A stretch of DNA of 64,000 bases from Bubalus kerabau (Eukaryota; Chordata; Mammalia; Artiodactyla; Bovidae). Numbering within the stretch: position 1 is the stretch's first letter; each line of letters begins with the position of its first letter. Of the stretch, positions 1 to 10,481 are shown piece after piece. The stretch lies in the NCBI RefSeq assembly GCF_029407905.1, contig NC_073635.1:42585501-42649500 (forward strand), read 5' to 3'. The notes beneath the pieces were generated by a model that worked only from the letters and a program-made list of their open reading frames with translations, was not told the origin of the DNA and made no database searches. The translations under genes and the position numbers were made by a program.

Positions 1-1130
1 GGATGCCCTCCATGAAGATTCATCTCTCATGGCTCCCAAGTTGCTGGTACTCCCTTCTTGTATCCAAACATGCTCCAATATTCAGAAGCACCCCCTCCAC
101 CAAAGCCAACTGGAGTATGTCCCTTAGTTGAAACTGGAGGAGAATTTAGACCAACCTGGGTCCATAGGCCCTTCTCCCTCTTAGAACTAAGACAGATCAA
201 ACAAGACCTGGGAAGTTATACAGATGATCCAGGCAAATAGATAGATACATTCCAACACATTACCTTGATCTTTGACTTGACATGGAAGGACATCATGGCT
301 ACATTTAGTCAAATTTTATCTGACCCTGAGTATGCTAGGGTCTTAAAGGAAGCCCAAAGGTATGCTACAGGGCTTCACATATCAAGCAATAAATACCCAG
401 TATAGGAAACTGTGGCCCCCCCCCCTCCTCATATCTTAACTGGAATTATAATAAACCTGAGTACATCTGGGAAAGGGATCTTTTTCTGATCTCTCTAAAG
501 GCAGGACTAAAAGCAGCGAAGCAAAAAGTAATCAGCTATGCCCGGGTCTCAGCAATAATTCAGGAGCCCAATGAAAACCCCATTACCTTTCTGGAAAGGC
601 TAAATGAGGGCCTCCAAAAGTTGACCAATCTGGACTTAGACTCTAATGAGGGACAGGTGATTTTAAAGGACAAATTCCTGCCCCAGTTGCACCAGACATC
701 AGGATAAAGTTACAACAGCTGCAGCAGCAGGACCCTGCTGCCTCTTTAGATGAGACGGTTCAGACAGCCACCAATACTTTTTGTAACAGAAAACAGGAGG
801 GGGAAGCCAAGACCCAGGAAAAGGAGAAAAGGAAAGAGACAAGGCATGCCCAGATGCTGGCCGCCCTTCAGGGAAGCCCTATGGCGAATCCTTGAAGGAC
901 AGGTACGAGACAAATGCCTAATCTGTAGGCAAGGCAGGACATTGGGCCAAAGAGTATCCAAACCATCGCAAGTCTCCTAAAATGGCTTGCTACAAATGCC
1001 ATCAATTGGGACATTGGGTAGCAGCCTGCCCTTGGGACATAACAGCCTCAAGGTCAAGTGCCAAGCCTTCCCTCACTGTGGTTCAACAAGACTGAAGTGG
1101 CCTGCTCCAGCCAGCCTGCCTATCACAGAT
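1..1130 (+). pseudogene. gag: ERV gag relic (capsid and nucleocapsid)
   Basis: The fragment at 58-240 has a proline-rich stretch (APPPPKP) followed by the RPFS...DDPGK pattern typical of the gamma-type capsid N-terminus, ending at a stop at 238-240. A capsid C-terminal stretch with FLERLNEGLQKLT lies near 590-640 in another frame. The nucleocapsid has two zinc knuckles. The first (915-957) starts CLIC, is shifted by one base and has Tyr for the last Cys. The second (988-1029) is an intact CX2CX4HX4C. At least three frame breaks make it non-functional. Exogenous gammaretroviruses usually have one knuckle; some class I ERVs have two. Confidence 0.82.
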
Positions 1131-1400
1131 AACCATCATGGGGCTGGAGCCAAGGGTACAACTGGATGTGGCAGGTAGGTCCAATAATTTCTTGGTTGAC
1201 ACTTGGGCTAACCTCTATGTCCTGACCTCTAGAGCCTTCTTCCAAAACTACCATTTTGGGTGTTACAGGAAAAGCAATTAAAAAAGATTCACATGAACAC
1301 TTTGTTTCTGGGATGGACAAATATTTTTCCAACAGTTTCTGGTGGCCCCTGAGTGTCCTATTCCCTTACTGTGGAGAGATCCTTCCCTGCCTTCAAAATC
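1131..1400 (+). pseudogene. pro: ERV aspartic protease relic
   Basis: A retropepsin-like start (EPRVQLDVAG) is followed by FLVDT and then Trp where the catalytic Asp-Thr-Gly needs Gly; the altered codon is 1204-1206. The reading then breaks near 1270. In a neighbouring frame the usual downstream protease-to-RT spacer ending PLLWRD is recognisable before homology stops at about 1390. The changed active-site residue and the frameshift both argue that it is inactive. Confidence 0.75.
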
Positions 1401-1500
1401 TTCCAACTATTACAGTCCTAATAAATAATAAATATTTATTAAATATTGCAGTCCTTTAAATATTGCAGCCCTAATAAATAATGCAGTCCTTTAAAACTCT
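1395..1500 (+). repeat. AT-rich short duplications at the site of the missing RT domain
   Basis: Protease sequence ends near 1395 and the RT connection/RNase H sequence resumes near 1500, so about 1 kb of reverse transcriptase is missing. The 100 bases between contain repeated units built on CAGTCCT, AATAAATAAT and AAATATTG. These look like locally copied bases at a deletion junction. That a deletion and repair event made them is inference. Confidence 0.6.
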
Positions 1501-2260
1501 CTCTTGGGGGTAAACTATTTTTACCAGCCACCAAGTGAAACAATTATTGAATGGGAGAGGCCATTTATTGATGTCTGATCAAAGGATCCTCAGATATCAA
1601 GTAGTGTTGATGGAAAATCCAGGCCTAACCATATCCCCATGTGAGGTTCTTAACCAGCTACCCTTCTGCGTAACCCCCAAAGGCTCTCTCCACTTTCACT
1701 TTTGCCTAGAAACTTTGGACCACTGGACAAAACCCCAAGAGGGATTGTCAGAAGATCCTCTAACCAATCTTGTGGAAATATTGCACAGTGATGGAAACAG
1801 CTTTGTTTAGGAAGGAAAAAAAAAAAAAAAAAAAAAGAACTGGATATTCAGTAGTCTCCAATTTTGAGACCATAGAGGCTAAACCTTTGCCACCAGTTAC
1901 TTCAGCCCAGTTACCTGAGCTCATAGCCCTGACTGGAGACTTAGAGGTGGGAAAAGGAAAAAAGAGTAGCCATTTGCACGGACTCCAAGCATCCCTTTCT
2001 GGTGCTACATGAACATGCTGCTATTTGGAAAGAAAGAGGCTACTTGACCACCTGAGGGTCCCCAATCAAATATGCTGATCAAATTCTTAGGCTCTTGGAG
2101 GCAGTTCACAGTTCATCTGTCCACTGAGGTTTCAGTCTCCTACTGTAAGGGACACCAAAAAAGGAGCACAGAAGAGGCATGAGGGAACCAAGCAGCCGGT
2201 CAGGCAGCTAAGAGAGCGGCATTACAGAACAATGACCTAATAGGGGTTGCCACCTTAGTT
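1500..2260 (+). pseudogene. pol: ERV RT connection and RNase H relic
   Basis: The open stretch 1535-1810 has the RT connection motif SDQRILRYQ and ends in the first RNase H block (HSDGNSF), where a stop at 1808-1810 follows. A run of 21 A (1816-1836) then shifts the frame. The next stretch (GYSVVSNFETIEAKPLPP, then SAQLPELIALT) is the second RNase H block. Further on, a piece reading VLHEHAAIWKERGYL (about 2000-2045) matches the third block. Frames change repeatedly, so no enzyme is made. Confidence 0.8.
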
Positions 2261-3466
2261 CCACAGACTAATTTGCCAGAAACTCCTTCATATACTGAAG
2301 GTGAGACTCTTAAAGCTAAGAGAAGGGTCTTCAAGAAAATCATATGGGGTGGTTCCAAAAGGAGGGAATCCTTTTTCTGCCTGGGAACCTCCAGTGGAAG
2401 TTGGTTAGCTCCTTACATGCTACCACTCATTTCAGGGAGAAGGCCCTCCAAAGATTATTAAAAAGGTCCTTCAAATGTACAGGCCTTCAAACGACTATAA
2501 GACAAGTGGTCTTCTCTTGTCCTGCTTGTCAATTAAACAACCTCCAAGGAGTTCAAAGACCACAGCTGGCCCAGACCATTTAATGAAGTGGGGCCTACCC
2601 AGGAGAGGACTGGTAGATCTGGGACTTCACCCAGATGCCAGTTCCTGAAGGACATTTTAGTCATTCTGAAGGGCATATTAGTCATGATAAATACATTCAC
2701 AGGATGGATTGAAGGCTTTCTCACCCAGACTAAGAAGGCAGAGGAGATGCTAAAACAAACAAACAAACAAACAAACAAAAAACTCCTCCATGAAATCATC
2801 ATGGGATTTGGTCTTCCCAGGTCATTACAAAGTGGCAATGCGACATCACTTACTTCTAAAGTCACCCAAGGGATCTCTAAAGCATTGGGCATTACCTATT
2901 ATCTCCATTGTGCTTGGAGGTCTCGGTCTTCAGGAAAAGTAGAAAGAGCCAACCAATTCTTAAATTCAGAAATAAAAAAGATAACCCAGGAGAAATTTCT
3001 GGGATGGAAGGAGACTTTACCAATAGATCTCCTCCAAACCCATATTTCCCCTAAGGAACAGCTTCGTCTTAGTCCTTATGAGATGCTATATGGGAGACCT
3101 TTTGTTTATGTCAATGACCTCTTGCTAGATCCAGAGGTTCAGACACTCTGGTCTTATACAATGGCCATTGGGCAATTCCAACAGCATATACACATGTGGG
3201 TGTCAACCAGGATCCAAAAAGATTCTAAAAAGCCACCACTATATGCTCCAGGGATGCAAGTCTTAATTAAAGTCTGGAAAGATGGGTCCCCAAAGGCTCA
3301 ACTCCAGCCCACATGGAAGGGTCCCTACTCTGTAATACTTTCTACCCCTACAGCAGTCAAGATACCAGGACATGACTCCTGGATTCACTACTCAGGAGCC
3401 AAGCCATGGAAGAAAACAGAAGAGAACACTCAATACACCTGTGAGCCCCTGGGAATTCTCAGGTAA
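2261..3466 (+). pseudogene. pol: ERV integrase relic with damaged DDE triad
   Basis: The N-terminal zinc domain is intact in one frame: HATTH at 2416-2430 and CPAC at 2518-2529. A stop at 2581-2583 separates it from an open frame at 2588-3466 (292 codons) holding the catalytic core and C-terminal domain. In that frame the first catalytic Asp is Asn (2690-2692), the second is Gly (2834-2836), and only the Glu remains (2942-2944); the second-to-third spacing of 35 residues is kept. An (AAAC)n run at 2755-2780 adds a Lys/Gln/Thr/Asn stretch inside the core. The C-terminal part keeps the GRPF and WKGPY motifs. Catalysis should be lost. Confidence 0.87.
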
Positions 3467-3816
3467 CTAATCAGGGCTACAGATGAGTGCCATTCTAACT
3501 CACACCCCCAAAATTAAGTTTCTGGGGATAACATTTCTCAGGATAGCTCTAAAGACCCAACACAGTTGGGCAAGGGTTGTCCTGTAAAATAGACAAGAGA
3601 TAGACCTCCTGATACCTGAACAAGGAGTGACTTGAGCCATATAGAATGAGACATGTTGTTTCTGGGTAAATGGCTCCAACTAAGTTAAAGAAAGTCCCTC
3701 AGTCCTCAAAAAAACGATTCAGATCTTACAGGATCTCAAAGAATGAGCTGGAGAGTTCTCAAGGTGGCTACAATCTCTCTGAGAGATCCTTCTCCTGGTG
3801 AGGGAGAATCTGGAGC
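3467..3816 (+). pseudogene. Degenerate pol/env junction of the ERV
   Basis: Lies between the integrase stop and the BovB insertion. By position it is the 3' end of pol and start of env, but I cannot read a convincing surface-protein motif; all frames have many stops. Confidence 0.4.
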
Positions 3817-3822
3817 TGGTTA

Positions 3823-6256
3823 GTTCAGTTCAGTTCAGTTCAGTTGCTCAGTCGTGTCCAACCCTTTGTGACCCCATGCACTGCAGCACTCCAGACCTCC
3901 CTGTAAGTCACCAACACCCAGAGTTCACCCAAGCTCAGGTCCATCTGGCTGGTGATGCCATCCAACCATCTCATCCTCTGTCGTCCCCTTCTCCTCCTGC
4001 CTCCAATCCCTTGCAGCATCACAATCTTTTCCAATGAGTCAACACTTCGCATGAGGTGGCCAAAGTATTGGAGTTTCAGCTTTAGCATCATACCTTCCAA
4101 AGAACACCCAGGACTGATCTCCTTTAGGATGGATTGGTTGGATCTCCTTGCAGTCCAAGGAACTCTCAAGAGTCTTCTCCAACACCACAGTTCAAAAGCA
4201 TCAATTCTTCGGCACTCAGCCTTCTTCACATTCCAACTTTTACATCCATAAGTGACTACTGGAAAAACCATAGCCTTGACTAGACGGACATTTGTTGGCA
4301 AAGTAATGTCTCTCCTTTAAATATGCTATAAAGTTGGTCATAACTTTCCTTCCAAGGAGTGTCTTTTAATTTCATGGCTGCAGTCACCATATGCATTGAT
4401 TTTGGAGCCCAGAAAAATAAAGTCTCACACTGTTTCCACTGTTTCTCCATCTATTTCCCATGAAGTTATGGGACCAGATGCCATGATCTTCGTTTTCTGA
4501 ATGTTGAGCTTTAAGCCAACTTTTTCACTCTCCACTTTCACTTTCATCAAGAGGCTTTTTAATTTCTCTTCACTTTCTGCTATAGGGGTGGTGTCATCTG
4601 CATATCTGAGATTATTAATATTTCTCATGGCAATCTTGATTCCAGCTTGTGCTTCTTCCAGTCCAGCATTTCTCATGATATATTCTGCATATAATTAAAT
4701 AAGCAGGATGACAATATACAGCCTTAACATACTCCTTTTCCTATTTGGAACCAATCTGCTATTCCATGTCCACTTCTAATTGTCGCTTCCTGACATGCAT
4801 ATAGGTTTCTCAAGAGGCAGGTCAGGTGGTCTGGTATTCCCATCTCTTTCAGAATTTCTAGTTTATCTTGATCCACACAGTCAAAGGCTTTGGCATAGTC
4901 AATAAAGCAGAAATAGATGTTCTTATTTTGTTTGTTTATTTGTTTTCTGGAACTCTCTTCCTTTTTCCATGATCCAGCGGATGTTGGCTCTTTGATCTCT
5001 GGTTCCTCTGCCATTTCTAAAACCAGCTTGAACATCTGGAAGTTCACAGTTAACATATTGCTGAATCCTGGCTTGGAGAATTTTGAGCATTACTTTACTA
5101 GCTTGTGAGATGAGTTGCAATTGTGCGGTAGTTTGAGCATTCTTTGGCATTGCCTTTCTTTGGGATTGGAATGAAAACTGACCTTTTCCAGGCCTGTGGC
5201 CACTGCTGAGTTTTCCAAATTTGCTGGCATATTGAGTGCAGCACTTTCACAGCATCATCTTTCAGAATTTGGAATAGCTCAACTGGAATTCCATCACCTC
5301 CACTAGCTTTGTTCGTAGTGATGCTTTCTAAGGCCCACTTGACTTCACATTCCAGGATGTCTGGCTCTAGGTCAGTGATCACACCATCATGATTATCTGG
5401 GTCGTGAAGATATTTTTGGAAAGTTCTTCTGTGTATTCTTGCCATCTCTTCTTAATATCTTCTGCTTCTGTTAGGTCCATACCTTTTCTGCCCTTTATCG
5501 AGTCCATCTTTGCATGAAATGTTCCCTTGGTATCTCTAATTTTCTTGAAGGGATCTCTAGTCTTTCCCATTCTGTTGTTTTCCTCTATTTCTTTGCATTG
5601 ACCACTGAGGAAGGCTTTCTTATCTCTCCTTGCTATTCTTTGGAACTCTGCATTCAGATGCTTATATCTTTTCTTTTCTCTTTTGCTTTTTCTTCTCTTC
5701 TTTTCCCAGCTAATTGTAAGGCCTCCTCAGAGAGCCATTTTGCTCTTTTGCATTTCTTTTCCATGGGGATTGTCTTGATCCCTGTTTCCTATACAATATC
5801 ATCTACCTCCATCCACAGTTCATCAGGTACTCTATCAGATCTAGTCCCTTAAATCTATTTCTCACTTCCACTGTATAATCATAAGGGATTTGATTTTGGT
5901 CATACCTGAATGGTCTAGTGGTTTTCCCTACTTTCTTCAATTTAAGTCTGAATTTGGCAATAAGGAGTTCATGATTTGAGCCACAGTCAGCTCCTGGTCT
6001 CGTTTTTGCTGACTGTATAGAGCTTCTCCATCTTTGGCCACAAAGAATATAATCAATCTGATTTTGGTGTTGACCATCTGGTGATGCCCATGTGTAGGGT
6101 CTTCTCTTGTGTTGTTGGAAGAGGTTGTTTGCTATGACCAGTGTGTTCACTTGGCAAAACTTTATTATCCTTTTCCCTGCTTCATTCCGTATTCCAAGGC
6201 CAAATTTGCTTGTTACCCCAGGTGTTTCTTGACTTCCTACTTTTGCATTCCAGTGT
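3823..6256 (-). mobile_element. BovB (RTE) LINE, 5'-truncated, inserted in the ERV
   Basis: On the minus strand it starts within the endonuclease domain and runs through reverse transcriptase to the 3' end with its TTCAG-type pentamer tail. TSD TGGTTA flanks it (3817-3822 and 6257-6262). The coding part is broken into at least seven frame pieces: endonuclease at 5803-6291, linker at 5379-5570, RT at 4724-5445 and 4425-4676, C-terminal domain at 3840-4301. RT motif A (FIDYAKAFD) and YADD are still readable. It entered the ERV after the provirus was fixed, so it is younger than the ERV. Confidence 0.93.
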
Positions 6257-6262
6257 TGGTTA

Positions 6263-6589
6263 ATGCCCCTACTAATACCTGTTATCACCATATTGACACT
6301 GCTTATGATTGCTCCATGTATTATTGATTGTCTAACCTATTTTGTCTCTGCCCAGGTCAACATGCTACAACATGCAGTGGCAGTTCAATAAGGATATATA
6401 AAACTACAGCCAACCATGGAAAATGTCCCTCACCCTTAGATGGGCAGTACTATAACGACTCTGAGGCTTGAGACTAGCAAGAGGAGGAGGCCCAGTGCCC
6501 CTCACCTTCCTAATTCAGCAGGAAGTAGCCAGAGAGATCTCTACACCCTTATTTCCAAAGAATTGGCCTCCCATCTTTTGAGGGGGGCA
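6263..6589 (+). pseudogene. env: ERV env transmembrane C-terminal relic
   Basis: A frame from about 6295 reads through a hydrophobic membrane-spanning stretch (MIAPCIIDCLTYFVS) and a cytoplasmic tail to the polypurine tract, with two in-frame stops. Retroviral env normally ends just before the 3' LTR, which fits. The surface subunit, fusion peptide and most of the ectodomain are not present on either side of the BovB, so most of env was deleted. Confidence 0.68.
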
Positions 6590-6590
6590 A
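6577..6590 (+). promoter_or_regulatory. Polypurine tract of the ERV
   Basis: The G-rich stretch TTTTGAGGGGGGCAA sits directly before the TG that opens the LTR. This is the expected plus-strand primer position. Confidence 0.65.
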
Positions 6591-6956
6591 TGTGAAGTAT
6601 TAACTAGTCCAGGATGGCAGTGGCTAAAAGACAAAGAAAGGGAATGCCTGCAAAAATAGAGCAAAGGAACGTCCAAGGACCAGAGTGAGAACCTCAGGTG
6701 AAGCAATTAACTCTCCTGGCTAGCCCAATTTACAATGGGCAGGCTCAGAGGGAGGGGGAAAAAAACATATAAAAAGAAGAGCCATATAAAAACATAAGAG
6801 CCAGGTGCTTGTCTTCTCTTACCTTCTTTTGAGTTGGCTTGAGGATGTATTTTCTTTTGCTTGCCAAATAAAACTAAGCTGTAACACTGGTCTGTCCATT
6901 GCTTTAAATTTTGCTGTGGTGAGACAGAACCAAGGAGATTACACACTCCCCCAACA
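6591..6956 (+). repeat. 3' LTR of the ERV
   Basis: 366 bases opening TGTGAAG and closing CAACA. A TATA-like element (ATATAAAAAG) is near 6765 and an AATAAA signal at 6867-6872, in the right order for U3, R and U5. The left edge abuts the polypurine tract. The partner LTR is outside the window, so its age cannot be estimated here. Confidence 0.72.
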
Positions 6957-7659
6957 AGGGTGAAGAAAATCAGGATACTTGCCCTAAATGGTTAAGCTGC
7001 ATATCAAAAGAGCAATTTCAGTGAAACCAGACCCTTTCCTCTTCCCATATATGAAAAAGCACAAAATTCTTGAGATATATCAAAAATATTTGAGATGTCT
7101 GATTTTCTTTAAATAATGGTAATCTTTTGATGTTTCAATGACCTGTTTTTTGGTTGCAAAAAACTCATACATTATGACCCCTATCTTATCTTTTAAGAAC
7201 TGTACCCGGGAGCCATTTGAGAAGACACCTCCCGGGCTTGAGTCTTCAGAAAACCCATTGAATAAAACACTAGTCTCAACTTTTAGGCTGTATATATACA
7301 TATATATATATAAATTTTTTTTTTCAGTCGACAATATCTAACTAGCTAAAAACATAGTTTCATGATTATAATGAATGTGACAGAGGCTGGAAAATGTTAT
7401 ATGTATCCCAGTTATAAAGATTTTTAGTTAGTATTAAAAAAAAAAAAAAAGTAGTGTCCTTAGCTAAGAATGAGAGCAAAGCTATTGGATATGAAATTAG
7501 CAGCCTACACTACTACAAAATAAAACACAACATTGATTGGAAATTATCATTTCAATAGCAACACTTCTCTTGAAATGTCATATATTTCCTACTACCTTTA
7601 CCAGAGGTTACTTGGTTTCAGCCTTTTCTAAAGCTGGTTTTTCATGCTGCCTGATGAAT
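6957..7659. other. Unassigned AT-rich flank with short repeats
   Basis: No gene seen. It contains a (TA)n-rich tract near 7290-7312 and a run of A near 7436-7450. The small open frames here overlap on both strands and look accidental. Confidence 0.5.
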
Positions 7660-7663
7660 CTAT

Positions 7664-8123
7664 TGTTGCAGGGAGGAAGCCAATTCTGACTCCATGTTGG
7701 AACTGTTTCTTTGACTGTTTTTTTTTGTTGCTTTTGTTATTATAAACATACAGAATGGTTTGCCTCAGGGAACCTGACCCGCTGTCTGAATGTTAAACTA
7801 AAGTGTGTTTGTTCATAAAGCTGTCCACCTGTGGATGGCAAAAAGGAAGAAATTAGCACATACCCTACCTGAAGCTTGCCATTCTAGGATATATTTGTAA
7901 GGTTAATGACCTTTTTACTTTGTTTCTTCACCTGCCCTCATCTCTAATCTATAAAAGAACCTGGCATCCAAAGCCCAATAAGATGGTTATTTTGAGGTGC
8001 TAGCCTACAATCTTCTCAGTCTTCAAGCTCCCCGATTAAAATCTCTTCTTTGACTCAACGCCTAATCTCTCAGATTCACTGGCCAATCATGTGGTGAACA
8101 GAGCAAGCTTGGACTCAGTAACA
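7664..8123 (+). repeat. Solo LTR, class I ERV type
   Basis: 460 bases from TGTTGCAGG to AGTAACA with the 4-bp TSD CTAT on both sides (7660-7663 and 8124-8127). It carries the CTGACTCCATGTTGG block near its 5' end that also occurs near the start of the LTR at 22985-24600, so the two are probably distant relatives. A TATA-like CTATAAAAG is near 7950. No retroviral genes flank it, which fits LTR-LTR recombination. Confidence 0.7.
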
Positions 8124-8238
8124 CTATGAGTTGGTCAATATCTTGCTTATAAATTTATTTTCTACTTAAAAGAAGATGATAAATTATGATTAACTCAAGA
8201 CATTTTAGGGATCTCTCTCCAGTTTGAAGAACTACTAT

Positions 8239-8448
8239 GACGGGGCTTACCTCATGGCTCAGACAGTAAAGAATTTACCTGCAATGCAGGGGACCTGGGT
8301 TTGATCCCTGTGTTGGGAAGGTCCCCTGGAAAAGGAAATGCCTACCCACTCCAATATTCTTGTCTAGAGAATTCCATGGGCAGAGGAACTTGGCAAGCTA
8401 TAGTCCATAGGGTCAGGAAGAATTGGACATGACTGAGGGACTAACACT
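8239..8448 (+). mobile_element. Bov-tA SINE
   Basis: A tRNA-like head (GGGCTTACCTCATGGCTCAG) is followed by the GACTGAG...-type BovB-like tail. TSD ACTACTAT at 8231-8238 and 8449-8456. Old, with several point changes. Confidence 0.88.
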
Positions 8449-8456
8449 ACTACTAT

Positions 8457-9516
8457 AATCATGCATATGTTCTATATGGACATGTTCAACTTTGTAATAT
8501 TGCCAAACAATGACCTGTAGAAAATTTAAATAACAAATATTTAATGTATAGATATTCACATATAACACTAACATTTCAGATACTATTAATGGGCAATTCA
8601 GAAAGGATAGCATTAGCAGTTTATAAAACCAATCTCCTTAGGAAAGCTAAAAATAACCTCCATTTTTATATAATTTCTTGAACTATTATTACTACCTTTG
8701 TGTATCACCTAAAGATTGTTTACCAAAATTTGTAAATTATCTATAAAAGATAAGAGAAGAGTTGACATTTGACAGATAAAGAAATTTAATTTTCTTGACA
8801 TTGACTTAAATTCTTGGGCCTTTATTTCATCACAAGTTAACCAAAAATAAATAAATAAATAAATAAAATATATTTATTATTATTTTTTTAAAGAGCAAAT
8901 GTGGTGCTAGGAAAGAATATAATAAAACCTGGATTGCTTCCTGGGATATTTTCAAGCTATCAAATAAGAAATAAATATATGCTTTAGAGGCTACAGATAT
9001 GTTAGTTTTCTAGAATAGAGTGCTGTGAATGCACACAGAAGCCCCTAGCTACAGTTAATTTAAGATAATACAAAAACATCCTATCCAGAAGAGCTCATCT
9101 GTGAACCTCCACAATGCAAACTGGTGTAGTGTTTGTAAAATAATCTTTGTAATGTTTTTCATCAAAGGGGCTTAAAAATTTTATCATGAGAAATATATAT
9201 AAAGTCAAACTTACCATTTTAACTATTTTTAACTATTATTCAATACAATGGCATTAAATATATTCGCATTGTTTTATAACCTTTACTGAAACCATTTACC
9301 TTACAGTGTGTTTAGCCATGTGGCCAGGACTCAGTTCAGTTCAGTTCAACCACTGAAAGTAAAAGAATTTCAAAATTGTTGCTATAATGATTTTTGCATA
9401 TTTATATATATGTTGCTTCATTGGCTTTTTCCATACTTTCTAATAACACGTTTATACTGACAGCTGTGAATCCTGGAAGCTTGTTATATCTAACTAAAAT
9501 CCCCTGGTTACTTTCA
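8457..9516. other. AT-rich sequence without recognised genes
   Basis: Contains an (AAAT)n tract near 8848-8875 and a short stretch of BovB-tail pentamers near 9330-9345. Otherwise nothing I recognise. Confidence 0.5.
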
Positions 9517-9880
9517 ATTCAGTTCAGTTCAGTCTCAGTCATGTCTGAATCTTTTCAACTCCATGGACTAAAGCGCCTCAGGCCTCCCCGACCATCAACT
9601 CCTGGAGCTACCTCAAACTCATGTCCATTAGTTGGTGATGCCATCCAACCATCTCATCCTCTGTAGTCCTCTTCTCCTCCTGCATTCAGTCTTTTCCAGG
9701 ATCAGGGTGTTTTCAAATGAGTCAGTTCTTCACATCAGGGGGCCAAAGTACTGGAACTTCAGCTTCAGCATCAGTCCTTCCAATGAATATTCAGGACTGA
9801 TTTCCTTTAGGATAGACTGGTTTGATCTCTTTTCATTCCAAGGGACTCTAAAGAGTTTCCTGCAACACCACAATTCAAAA

Positions 9881-9956
9881 GGATTCATTTTGATATTTGG
9901 CAAAACTAATACAATTATGTAAAGTTTAAAAATAAAATAAAATTAAAAAACAAAAA
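9881..9956 (+). mobile_element. L1 3' end, severely 5'-truncated, inside BovB
   Basis: GGATTCATTTTGATATTTGG followed by the end of the ruminant L1 3' UTR and an A-rich tail. The same ending is seen at 59967-60060 and, reversed, at 25367 and 43562. CAAAA at 9876-9880 and 9957-9961 is a possible short TSD merged with the tail. It splits the BovB reading TTCAAAA/GCATC. Confidence 0.85.
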
Positions 9957-10481
9957 CAAAAGCATCAATTCTTCAGTGCTCAGCTTTCTTAATGACCAAC
10001 TCTCACATCCATACATGACTACTGGAAAAACCATAGCTTTGACTAAACAGACTTTTGTTGGCAAGTAATGTCTCTGTTTTATACTATGCTGCCTAGCTTG
10101 CTCATAGTGTTTCTTCCAAGGAGCAAGTGTCTTTTAATTTCATGCCTGCAGTCATCATCTGCAGTGATTCTGGAACCCATGAAAATAAAGTCTATCACCA
10201 TTTCCACTGTTTCCCCATCTATTTGCCTTGAAGTGATGGGACTGGATGTCATGATCTTAGTTTGTGGAATGTTGAGTTTTAAGCCAGCTTTTTCATTCTC
10301 TTCTTTCACTTTCATCAAGAGGCTCTTTAGTTCTTTTTTACTTTCATAAAAGTGGTATCATCTGCATATCTGCAGTTATTGATATTTCTCCTGGCAATCT
10401 TGATTCCAGCTCGTGCTTCATCCAGCCTGGCGTTTTATATGATGCACCCTGCATATGTGTTAAATAAGCAGAGTGAGCATA

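Larger units (their letters stand above)
1..6956 (+). mobile_element. Class I (gamma-like) endogenous retrovirus, 5' end outside window
   Basis: Seen in order on the plus strand: a gag capsid fragment, two CCHC knuckles, a protease, an RNase H, an integrase with HHCC and core domains, the tail of an env transmembrane protein, a polypurine tract and one LTR. The gamma-like pol and the order of parts point to a class I ERV. The 5' LTR lies upstream of the window. Every gene has stops or frameshifts. The reverse transcriptase domain and most of env are absent, and a BovB sits in env (3823-6256). It is a dead provirus. Subfamily not assigned. Confidence 0.88.

Noticed and set aside
3823..3842. 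GTTCA direct repeats resembling a short repeat array
   Set aside because: This is the pentamer tail of BovB; no spacers of array type exist, so no CRISPR.
8239..8310. tRNA-like sequence
   Set aside because: It is the tRNA-derived head of a Bov-tA SINE, repeated at many places in the window, not a tRNA gene.
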